Part shown: positions 1-5,749 of the stretch, piece by piece | Numbering within the stretch: the stretch's first letter is position 1 | Layout: every line of letters begins with the position of its first letter | Origin: Oxalobacteraceae bacterium | Lineage (GTDB): Bacteria; Pseudomonadota; Gammaproteobacteria; Burkholderiales; Burkholderiaceae_D | Assembly (NCBI GenBank): GCA_947446335.1 | Contig: CANFGA010000099.1 | Span: 1 to 8,767 of the forward strand | Length of the DNA: 8,767 nucleotides | Direction: 5' to 3' | The notes under the pieces: model-generated | What the model saw: only the letters and a program-made list of their open reading frames with translations | What the model was told of the DNA's origin: nothing | Database searches by the model: none | Translations under genes and position numbers: made by a program

Positions 1-1
1 C

Positions 2-1765
2 CTGGCGCTGACGGGGCTGAGCGCTGACAACAAGGTGTACAACGCCAACACGCTGGCGACGTTGAGTGGCACGGCAACGGTGAAAGCACTGACTGGCGAC
101 GACATCACGCTGGACGGCATCGCCAGCGGCGCATTCGCAGACAAGAACGTGGATACGGGCAAGACGGTCAAGGTGAGCGGCAACACGATCGGCGGCGCCG
201 ATGCGCTGAACTACAACCTGGTGCAGCCAACCAGTTTGAACGCCGACATCACCAAGGCGAACCTGACGCTGACGGGGCTGAGCGCCGACAACAAGGTGTA
301 CAACGCCGACACGGCAGCAACGCTGAGGGGCGTAGCGAAGATTGCTGCGCTGGGCGCCGATACGGTCACGCTGGGCGGCATCGCCAGCGGCGCATTCGCA
401 GACAAGAACGCGGCGACCGGCAAGGCGGTCACGGTGAGCGGCAACACGATCAGCGGCATCGATGCGCTGAACTACAATTTGGTGCAGCCAACCGGTTTGA
501 AAGCCGACATCGCTCAGTCTCAGTTGACTCTCAGCAGCAACAACGTCAACAAGTCTTATGACGGCGGCTTGTCGGCGGCTGGCAAGGCAATGGTGAGCGA
601 AGGTATGCTGTTTGCTGGCGATACGCTCGCTGGCGGCACTTTCTCCTTTACCGACAAGAATGTCGGCAACGGCAACAAGATGGTCGCTACCAGCGCGGTC
701 ACGGTGGGCGATGGCATCAACAATGCCAACTACAACGTCAGCTATGCCAATAACGCCACTTCGACCATCACGCCAAAAGCGTTGACGGTGGCCGGCCTGG
801 GCGCCAGCGACAAGGTCTACGATGGCAAGACGGCAGCGGTTATCAGCGGCGGCACGATCGACGGCCTGGTCGACGGCGAGAAGCTCGGCCTGAGCGGCCA
901 GTTCGACACCAAGAACGTGGGTAACGGAAAGGCAGTCACCGTTAGCGGCGTCGATACATTGACCGCGCTGGCGAGCAATTACACGATCGCCAATCCGACC
1001 GGCTTGACGGCAGCGATCACGGCCAAGGCCTTGACGGTCGCCGCCAGCGCCAACAACAAGACCTACGATGGCAATGCGGTCGCCGCGCTCAATGTGAACA
1101 GCATCAGCGGCTTGGTCGACGGAGAGACGTTGGCCCTGAGCGGACAGTTCAATGACAAGAATGCGGCCAATGGCAAGGCAGTCACGGTGGCCGGTGTCGA
1201 TACGACGACCGGTCAGGCCAGCAATTACACGATCGCCAACCCGACCGGCTTGACGGCAGCGATCACGGCCAAGGCCTTGACGGTCGACGCCAGCGCCAGC
1301 AACAAGACCTACGATGGCAATGCGGTCGCCGCGCTCAATGTGAACAGCATCAGCGGCCTGGTCGAGGGCGAGACGCTGAGCCTGAGCGGCCAGTTCGGCG
1401 ACAAGAACGCGGCCAACGGCAAGGCAGTCACGGTGGCCGGTGTCGATACGACGACCGGTCAGGCCAGCAATTACACGATCGCCAATCCGACCGGCTTGAC
1501 GGCGGCCATCACCGCCAAGGCGCTGACGGTGGCTGGCCTGAGCGCCAGCGACAAGGCCTACGATGGCAATGCGACGGCCGTTATCAAAGGCGGCACGATC
1601 GGCGGGCTGATCACAGGCGAAGCGCTCGATCTGAGCGGCCAGTTCGCCGATGGGAGCGCGGGTCGCGGCAAGGCCGTCACCCTGGCTGGTGTCAGCACCG
1701 CGACCGGGCTGGCGAGCAATTACAGCCTGATCCAGCCGGCGAACCTGACGGCGGCAATCATCGCG
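2..1765 (+). repeat. Seven tandem YDG-like repeats within the adhesin gene
   Basis: Repeat units aligned on the leading Leu codon begin at 2, 263, 524, 782, 1031, 1277 and 1523, and the last ends near 1765. Their lengths are 87, 87, 86, 83, 82, 82 and 81 codons. Units 1 and 2 form one subclass (GLSADNKVYNA). Unit 3 is the most divergent (NNVNKSYDGG). Units 4-7 form another subclass (ALTV...YDG...LSGQF...ASNY). All units stay in one reading frame, so this is protein-level repetition rather than spaced non-coding repeats. Confidence 0.9.
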
Positions 1766-2095
1766 CCACCTGTTGCTACGGTCGTGCAACCGGCGGCAGA
1801 GCAGGCGGTGTCGGCTAACTTCTTGTCGAGCGTGAGCACCAAGCCTGCCGTGCTCAGCCTGTCGCCGCCGATCACCGTGACGCGCAGTTCCAGTGTCGAA
1901 TTGTCCACGAGCGCGAGCGCAGGCAGTGGCACGAGCACGGGAGAGGCGGGCATTGGCAACGCAGCTGAAGCGGCGCTGAGCGGCTCCGGGTCGGCCGATA
2001 AAATCAGCTCTTCGACGATGCTCGGACTGAATGCCGCGTTGAAAATCGTCGACGGCGGCGTCATGCTGCAAAATAATACCGAAAACAAGCCATGA
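2..2095 (+). CDS. TpsA-type YDG-repeat filamentous adhesin, C-terminal part (5' end outside window)
   Basis: This is the C-terminal end (697 visible residues) of a large surface or secreted adhesin. The frame is open from the first base: residues before the GTG at 35 (LALTGLSADNK) already belong to a repeat, so that GTG is internal and the true start lies upstream. Seven tandem repeats of 81-87 residues each carry a Tyr-Asp/Asn-Gly/Ala motif near their start, a central DKN-x-x-x-GK-x-V block and an NY motif near their end, the pattern of YDG/MBG-type domains in filamentous haemagglutinin-like proteins. A tail of about 109 residues rich in Ser, Ala and Pro (from 1766) follows and shows no toxin or anchor motif. 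The stop codon overlaps the start of a TpsB transporter, which strongly suggests export by two-partner secretion. The N-terminal TPS secretion domain, needed to prove this, is not visible. Family call is firm; ligand and role (adhesion, biofilm) are inferred. Confidence 0.85.
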   Translation: MALTGLSADNKVYNANTLATLSGTATVKALTGDDITLDGIASGAFADKNVDTGKTVKVSGNTIGGADALNYNLVQPTSLNADITKANLTLTGLSADNKVYNADTAATLRGVAKIAALGADTVTLGGIASGAFADKNAATGKAVTVSGNTISGIDALNYNLVQPTGLKADIAQSQLTLSSNNVNKSYDGGLSAAGKAMVSEGMLFAGDTLAGGTFSFTDKNVGNGNKMVATSAVTVGDGINNANYNVSYANNATSTITPKALTVAGLGASDKVYDGKTAAVISGGTIDGLVDGEKLGLSGQFDTKNVGNGKAVTVSGVDTLTALASNYTIANPTGLTAAITAKALTVAASANNKTYDGNAVAALNVNSISGLVDGETLALSGQFNDKNAANGKAVTVAGVDTTTGQASNYTIANPTGLTAAITAKALTVDASASNKTYDGNAVAALNVNSISGLVEGETLSLSGQFGDKNAANGKAVTVAGVDTTTGQASNYTIANPTGLTAAITAKALTVAGLSASDKAYDGNATAVIKGGTIGGLITGEALDLSGQFADGSAGRGKAVTLAGVSTATGLASNYSLIQPANLTAAIIAPPVATVVQPAAEQAVSANFLSSVSTKPAVLSLSPPITVTRSSSVELSTSASAGSGTSTGEAGIGNAAEAALSGSGSADKISSSTMLGLNAALKIVDGGVMLQNNTENKP
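1031..1522 (+). repeat. Two adjacent 246-bp near-identical repeat units (units 5 and 6)
   Basis: Units 1031-1276 and 1277-1522 have the same length and differ at about 19 positions by my manual alignment (about 92% identical), with about 5 amino-acid changes. They are much closer to each other than to other units, which points to a recent tandem duplication or gene conversion. Such a pair is a likely site of copy-number change or assembly collapse. Confidence 0.85.
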
Positions 2096-3789
2096 AAAAC
2101 AGGTACCTCTTGAAACGTAAGCCTTTGCAGGCACTCGTCGCGCTGGTCGCAGCGTTGCCCACGTTGGCGCTGGGCCAGACATTTCCTGGCGCGGGCATCA
2201 TGTTGCAACAGATCCCGCCGGTACAACCACCCTCTGCGGCACCGGCTGCGACGACGCTGACGATAGATCCGCGTCCTGAGGTAGACATGGCGTCGGGCGC
2301 GCCATTTCCGGTAAAAGAATTGCGCATTCTGGGCAATACCTTGTTCGACACGCAAACGCTGCATGCCTTGGTTGCGCAAGCCGAGGGGAAAAGCATGCCG
2401 CTGGAGCGTCTGGAGGTTTTGGTTGCCGACATCGCCGCTTACTACAATAGCCAGGGCTATCCGTTGGTGCGGGTGGTCATTCCTGTGCAAGTGGTGCGCG
2501 ATGGGGTCGTCAGGGTACAGATCATCGAAGGGCGCTATGGCAGCATCAGCCTGAACAATTCCAGCAAGGTGAAGGATGACTTGCTGCAAGCTGCACTCGT
2601 TCCGCTGGAGGGCGGACAAGCGGTCAACCAGACTACCCTTAATCGTGTCTTGTTGCTGCTGTCCGATGTGCCGGGAGTCCAGGTGAGCGGAGTGTTAAAG
2701 CCGGGCCAGGTCCTCGGGGCCACCGATTTGCTGGTGAATACAATCCAATCGGGTCCCTCCGTGGCAGGCAATGTCACGCTCGACAATAGCGGCAGTCGCT
2801 ACACAGGGAAGACACGCATCGCCGGGACGGTGTTTTTCATCAATCCGCTGCATCACGGCGATGTGCTGAGCATGAGTCTGCTTAGCGCCGGCAGCAAGAT
2901 GAACTATGGGCGTCTCGCTTACGATACCTTGATTGATGGCAAAGGCACGCATGTGGGCGGTTCGCTGTCGGCGCTGGACTATGCGCTGGGTGCACCGCTG
3001 GAAGCCCTCAAGGCGCATGGCAGCGCGCAGGTGGCGAGTCTGTGGGCCAAGCAACCGTTGGTGCGCAGCCGCGATGTCAACCTCTATGGAAAAATCCAGA
3101 TTGACCGCCTGCAGCTGCGCGATCGTATCGATCTCGGGGCATTGCGGACCGACCGTCATCTGGATCACTTGACGGCGAGCCTGGATGGCGATGTGCGCGA
3201 CAATTTTCTGGCCGGTGCCATCACGACCTGGAATCTGGGCGCGCACATCGGGCGGGTCGGTTTCGATGATGCGGTCGCGCAATCGGACGATGCAAAAACG
3301 GCGCGCACCGATGGCCAATATATGAAATGGACCGCGAGCGTCGCCAGGTTGCAGGGGCTGGGCCCGCAGGACACGCTGTATTTCGGGATGGCTGGCCAGT
3401 GGGCTGGCGGCAATCTGGATGCATCGCAAAAGATCAGCGCCGGCGGGCCTTACACGGTACGCGCTTACGAGGCCGGCGCCGTGTCGGGCGATAACGGCTA
3501 CACCGCAACAGTCGAATGGCGGCACGATCTGTTGTCTGACGGGGCGAATCGATGGCAAACCGTTGCTTTCATCGATGGCGCCTATGTGAAGGTCAACAAG
3601 AATCCCTGGCCTGGAGCGACTTCTGTCAACACCACCACGCTCAGCGGGGCCGGTGTTGGGCTGAACTGGAGCGGGGCGCAGCAGTGGAGCGCTCAGCTGC
3701 ACATCGCGGCGCCCTTTGGCGCGCGCCCGGCGCTGGCATCGGGCGTCGCATCGTGCCGCGCATCGGCCGAGATCAGCCGCAGATTCTGA
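2092..3789 (+). CDS. Two-partner secretion outer-membrane transporter (ShlB/FhaC/HecB family, TpsB)
   Basis: A 565-residue outer-membrane beta-barrel of the Omp85 superfamily that secretes the adhesin encoded just upstream. Residues 1-28 are a signal peptide: basic start (KNRYLLKRK), hydrophobic core, and a likely cut after Ala-Leu-Gly before Gln29. A Pro/Ala-rich linker follows. Residues about 72-148 form a POTRA domain (FPVKELRILGNTLF ... QIIEGRYG), with a second POTRA-like segment to about 225, then the barrel to the C-terminal Phe565. The L6-loop motif, normally VRGY/F, reads VRAY at 456-459; the key Arg457 is kept. Length fits the family (about 550-590) and the end (AAPFGARPAL...F) is typical. 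The ATG overlaps the adhesin stop as ATGA and has no clear Shine-Dalgarno sequence, suggesting translational coupling. The partner is inferred from adjacency. Confidence 0.93.
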   Translation: MKNRYLLKRKPLQALVALVAALPTLALGQTFPGAGIMLQQIPPVQPPSAAPAATTLTIDPRPEVDMASGAPFPVKELRILGNTLFDTQTLHALVAQAEGKSMPLERLEVLVADIAAYYNSQGYPLVRVVIPVQVVRDGVVRVQIIEGRYGSISLNNSSKVKDDLLQAALVPLEGGQAVNQTTLNRVLLLLSDVPGVQVSGVLKPGQVLGATDLLVNTIQSGPSVAGNVTLDNSGSRYTGKTRIAGTVFFINPLHHGDVLSMSLLSAGSKMNYGRLAYDTLIDGKGTHVGGSLSALDYALGAPLEALKAHGSAQVASLWAKQPLVRSRDVNLYGKIQIDRLQLRDRIDLGALRTDRHLDHLTASLDGDVRDNFLAGAITTWNLGAHIGRVGFDDAVAQSDDAKTARTDGQYMKWTASVARLQGLGPQDTLYFGMAGQWAGGNLDASQKISAGGPYTVRAYEAGAVSGDNGYTATVEWRHDLLSDGANRWQTVAFIDGAYVKVNKNPWPGATSVNTTTLSGAGVGLNWSGAQQWSAQLHIAAPFGARPALASGVASCRASAEISRRF

Positions 3790-3807
3790 TCCCGCAGCAA
3801 GCTGAAC

Positions 3808-3826
3808 CCGGCGCTACCATCGCCGG
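3808..3826. terminator. Weak candidate hairpin between convergent genes
   Basis: A perfect 6-bp inverted repeat (CCGGCG, 7-nt loop, CGCCGG) lies in the 60-bp gap between the convergent tpsB and tcyP genes. No T-run follows on either strand, so it is not a standard intrinsic terminator. It may pause or stabilise transcripts, and no better terminator is visible in the gap. Confidence 0.3.
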
Positions 3827-3849
3827 CTTGCGCCGCAGTTCCGGCAGGC

Positions 3850-5244
3850 TCAAACGGCTTGCTTTTCGCTCTCCAGGTTGAGCTCGGCCGCGCTGTCGAA
3901 GACCGTCATGTCGCTCTGGCCCAGCACGCGGCTGGTGACGGTGCCGGCGGTGATCGAACCGCTGACATTGAGCGCGGTGCGGCCCATGTCGATCAACGGT
4001 TCGATCGAGATCAGCAAACCGACCAGCGCGACTGGCAAATCCATCGCCGACAGCACGATCAAGGCGGCGAACGTGGCGCCGCCACCGACCCCGGCCACAC
4101 CGACCGAGCCGATGGCGATGATTGCGAGCAGGGGAGCAATGAAGGCGAGCGTGAACGGATCAACGCCGACGGTGGGCGCGATCATCACCGCCAGCATCGC
4201 AGGGTAAATGCCAGCGCAGCCGTTCTGGCCTATCGTCGCGCCGAACGAGGCGGCCAGGTTGGCGATCCCTTCAGGCGTGCCCAGGCGCCGGGTCTGGGTT
4301 TGCACGCTGAGCGGAATGGCGCCGGCGCTGGAGCGTGACGTGAAGCCGAACACCAGCACCGGGAATATTTTCTGGACATAGCGCAGCGGATTCAAGCCGA
4401 CACCAAGAATCATGGCCAGGTGCACGCCAAACATCAGCAGCAAGGCGCTGTAGGACGCGAGCACGAAGCTGATCAGTTTCAGGATATCGGCATAGCTGGA
4501 GTCGGCCACCACCTGTGCCATCAGCGCAAAGACACCGTACGGGGTCAGGCGCAGCACCAGCGTGACCATGCGCATCACGATCGCATGCGCCACATCGATG
4601 GCGTGCTTGAACGATGCGAACATGGTCGGCTGGGCGCGCGCGATGCCGGTCGCCGCAATGCCGATGAAGACGGAAAAGATCACCACCGCGATGGTCGACG
4701 TCTTGCGCGCACCGGTCAAATCGAGGAAGGGATTGGCTGGAATCAGGCTCAGCAGCATGTTCGGGAACGAAATCGCTTGCGCGCTCGCTTGCGCCCCTTG
4801 CATGTATTCGCCTCTGGCCACTTCGGCGGCGCTGGCTGTGAGGCCGACTGCGGTCAAGCCGAACAGCTTGGCCATCAGGATGCCGATCGCGGCCGCGACC
4901 ATCGTCGTGAGCATCAAGATGCCGATCGTGATCGCGCTGATCTTGCCGAGCGAACTGGCATCCTTCAGTTTCAAGATCGCGGCGATGATCGATACCATGA
5001 TCAGGGGCATGATGATCATCTGCAGCAACTTCACATAGCCGCTGCCGACGATGTCCAGATAGGTGTTGGTGGCGGCGATGACGGGTGAATTGGCGCCGTA
5101 GAAAAGATGCAGCGCCGCGCCCAGCGCGATGCCCAGGCCCAAGCCTGTGAACACGCGCACCGAGAATGATTTGTGCAGGACTTGCTGGCGATACAGCAGC
5201 GCGCATAGCGCCAGTGCAGCCAGCAGATTGAGGAGGATTGCCAT
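3850..5244 (-). CDS. tcyP: L-cystine:cation symporter TcyP (YdjN-like, SDF/DAACS family)
   Basis: A 464-residue inner-membrane transporter of the dicarboxylate/amino acid:cation symporter family. From memory it resembles E. coli TcyP/YdjN (463 residues) along its whole length, including YVKLLQMIIMPLIM near residue 75, NPFLDLTGA, LTPYGVFALM, FTSRSSAGAIP (301-311, the Ser-rich re-entrant loop) and the block ATIGQNGCAGIYPAMLAV (336-353). GQNGCAG (339-345) stands where glutamate/dicarboxylate carriers have NMDGT, and this favours cystine over C4-dicarboxylates or glutamate. About eight hydrophobic segments plus two re-entrant hairpins are expected. The ATG at 5244 is preceded by AAAGGG with a 5-nt spacing. 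No sulfur-metabolism gene lies beside it. Its role would be cystine uptake as a sulfur source or for redox balance. Substrate is inferred from similarity, not shown. Confidence 0.88.
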   Translation of the reverse strand: MAILLNLLAALALCALLYRQQVLHKSFSVRVFTGLGLGIALGAALHLFYGANSPVIAATNTYLDIVGSGYVKLLQMIIMPLIMVSIIAAILKLKDASSLGKISAITIGILMLTTMVAAAIGILMAKLFGLTAVGLTASAAEVARGEYMQGAQASAQAISFPNMLLSLIPANPFLDLTGARKTSTIAVVIFSVFIGIAATGIARAQPTMFASFKHAIDVAHAIVMRMVTLVLRLTPYGVFALMAQVVADSSYADILKLISFVLASYSALLLMFGVHLAMILGVGLNPLRYVQKIFPVLVFGFTSRSSAGAIPLSVQTQTRRLGTPEGIANLAASFGATIGQNGCAGIYPAMLAVMIAPTVGVDPFTLAFIAPLLAIIAIGSVGVAGVGGGATFAALIVLSAMDLPVALVGLLISIEPLIDMGRTALNVSGSITAGTVTSRVLGQSDMTVFDSAAELNLESEKQAV

Positions 5245-5261
5245 GATTGCCCTTTGTTAAG

Positions 5262-5287
5262 CCCCGTTAATGAGATCAATGGCGGGG
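5262..5287 (-). promoter_or_regulatory. Leader hairpin upstream of tcyP
   Basis: CCCCG and CGGGG arms (5 bp, 16-nt loop) lie between the predicted -10 element and the tcyP ribosome binding site. If transcription starts near 5289, the hairpin forms almost at the 5' end of the mRNA, a position known to protect transcripts. The adjoining stretch 5282-5295 is strikingly G-rich on the plus strand. The stem is short, so the call is weak. Confidence 0.3.
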
Positions 5288-5295
5288 AGGGGGGC

Positions 5296-5325
5296 ATTCT
5301 AGCGATATTTTTCATGCACTGCATG
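5296..5325 (-). promoter_or_regulatory. Candidate tcyP promoter with overlapping palindrome
   Basis: Read on the minus strand, TAGAAT at 5301-5296 matches the -10 consensus at five of six positions and would start transcription near 5289, about 45 nt before the ATG. No hexamer 16-18 bp upstream resembles TTGACA. That position is instead occupied by a perfect inverted repeat, CATGCA-C-TGCATG (5313-5325), centred near -30. Such a layout fits an operator over a weak -35. E. coli tcyP belongs to the CysB regulon, but I cannot assign this palindrome to any regulator. Confidence 0.4.
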
Positions 5326-5352
5326 CGCGCACGGGCGCGAACCATGCCAACG

Positions 5353-5375
5353 CGACTCGAATTGGCTCGAAGTCG
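5353..5375 (-). terminator. Hairpin directly after the stop of the small gene
   Basis: Immediately downstream of the TAA of the 66-residue gene, the transcript can fold into a 9-bp stem with one bulged U, one G-U pair and a CCAA loop (CGACT...AGTCG arms). There is no U-tract after it, so it may only stabilise the 3' end or terminate partially. It also separates the small gene from tcyP, 131 bp downstream on the same strand. Confidence 0.35.
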
Positions 5376-5576
5376 TTATTGATTGTCCGCTGCGCGTGAA
5401 AAAAACGTCGTGGCCGCATACAATCTGCCGCCATTGTCGTCGCTGTTGGGCGACCATTTGGCCAGGTTGACATCGATGCCATTGTTGGCTGCATACTGCC
5501 GCGCCGCGCTCTCGCTGTCAGCTTCGATGCGGACCTCGATGCTGACCTTGATATCCTTGCTGGGGTGCGCTTGCAT
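5376..5576 (-). CDS. Small protein of unknown function (66 aa)
   Basis: I do not recognise this protein. It has 66 residues, no signal peptide and no transmembrane segment, so it is probably cytoplasmic. It begins MQAHPSKDIK, then an alternating hydrophobic stretch (KVSIEVRIEA, 10-19) likely to be a beta strand, an Ala-rich probable helix (SESAARQYAANNG, 21-33), a segment with Trp41, and a second probable strand (RLYAATTFFS, 51-60). This suggests a small alpha/beta fold. The ATG at 5576 is chosen because GAGGAG lies 6 nt upstream; a TTG one codon earlier would leave only 3 nt. The ribosome binding site and the promoter with an FNR-type box upstream make it a credible gene despite its size. 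It could share a transcript with tcyP (131-bp gap) but has its own promoter. Function unknown; the promoter suggests induction at low oxygen. Confidence 0.7.
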   Translation of the reverse strand: MQAHPSKDIKVSIEVRIEADSESAARQYAANNGIDVNLAKWSPNSDDNGGRLYAATTFFSRAADNQ

Positions 5577-5582
5577 CAAAAA

Positions 5583-5588
5583 CTCCTC
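5583..5588 (-). promoter_or_regulatory. Ribosome binding site of the 66-aa gene
   Basis: GAGGAG on the minus strand, six bases before the ATG at 5576. It is the strongest Shine-Dalgarno match I found in the window. It decides the start in favour of ATG over the adjacent TTG and argues that the small frame is translated. Confidence 0.75.
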
Positions 5589-5645
5589 AAAGTGACTATT
5601 CTGGACTGCCTGAAAGTCGGAATCAGTCAGACTTGAAACAGTGAC

Positions 5646-5651
5646 ATGGTA
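5646..5651 (-). promoter_or_regulatory. Predicted -10 element of the 66-aa gene
   Basis: The minus strand reads TACCAT, matching TATAAT at four of six positions including the first two and last two. It predicts a start of transcription near 5639 and a leader of about 62 nt. Its spacing to the FNR-type box is what makes it credible; alone it would be unremarkable. Confidence 0.5.
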
Positions 5652-5673
5652 GGCGTCGCAGCGTCATTTTTTT

Positions 5674-5687
5674 TTGATGTAGGTCAA
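5674..5687 (-). promoter_or_regulatory. FNR/Anr-type binding site (TTGAT-N4-GTCAA)
   Basis: The plus strand reads TTGAT GTAG GTCAA, one base from the FNR/Anr consensus TTGAT-N4-ATCAA; the GTCAA half is a familiar variant in Anr/Dnr sites. The centre (5680.5) lies at -41.5 from the start site predicted by the TACCAT element, the exact class II activator position. The only gene downstream in a suitable direction is the 66-aa gene on the minus strand. Other Crp/Fnr-family regulators could also bind it. A run of nine T (5667-5675) overlaps its edge. Confidence 0.6.
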
Positions 5688-5705
5688 ATGATCAAACGGT
5701 ATATC

Positions 5706-5727
5706 AAAAGCGATGCAACTTGTCGCT
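5706..5727 (-). terminator. Weak candidate terminator after the ABC operon
   Basis: On the minus strand, AGCGA and TCGCT arms (5 bp, 9-nt loop, 5709-5727) are followed by a TTTT run whose first T closes the stem. It lies about 22 bp past the stop of the ATPase gene and just before the FNR-type box, the right place to end the ABC transcript. The short stem and short T-run make it weak. Confidence 0.3.
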
Positions 5728-5749
5728 GCGCGCCGCACTGGCGTACTCC

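Noticed and set aside
2..1765. Repeat array as CRISPR or intergenic satellite
   Set aside because: Units are about 245-261 bp, contiguous, codon-phased and protein-coding, with no spacers.
35..2095. GTG at 35 as the start of the adhesin
   Set aside because: The frame is open to base 2, and the preceding residues complete the first repeat, matching the second unit at the same phase.
1766..2095. C-terminal CDI-like toxin on the adhesin
   Set aside because: The tail is low-complexity Ser/Ala/Pro-rich with no VENN motif or toxin domain, and a tpsB gene, not an immunity gene, follows.
1720..2619. Long minus-strand open frame (299 codons) across the tps junction
   Set aside because: It is antisense to two well-supported genes, has low-complexity Arg/Gln/His-rich sequence and no recognisable domain; a GC-rich shadow.
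2695..3702. Minus-strand open frame of 335 codons opposite tpsB
   Set aside because: No domain, composition typical of antisense frames, and tpsB itself is clearly coding.
4271..5206. Second minus-strand frame of 311 codons inside tcyP
   Set aside because: Overlaps the tcyP frame out of phase; His/Arg/Asp-rich with no domain.
3850..5244. C4-dicarboxylate (DctA) or glutamate (GltP) carrier
   Set aside because: The NMDGT motif of those carriers is replaced by GQNGCAG, and the flanking blocks match TcyP/YdjN.
5282..5295. G-quadruplex upstream of tcyP
   Set aside because: Only two long G-runs (4 and 6) plus a GG are present within the short tract; four comparable runs are lacking.
5376..5579. 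TTG at 5579 as start of the small gene
   Set aside because: It leaves only 3 nt to GAGGAG, while the ATG at 5576 has 6 nt and is the better start codon.
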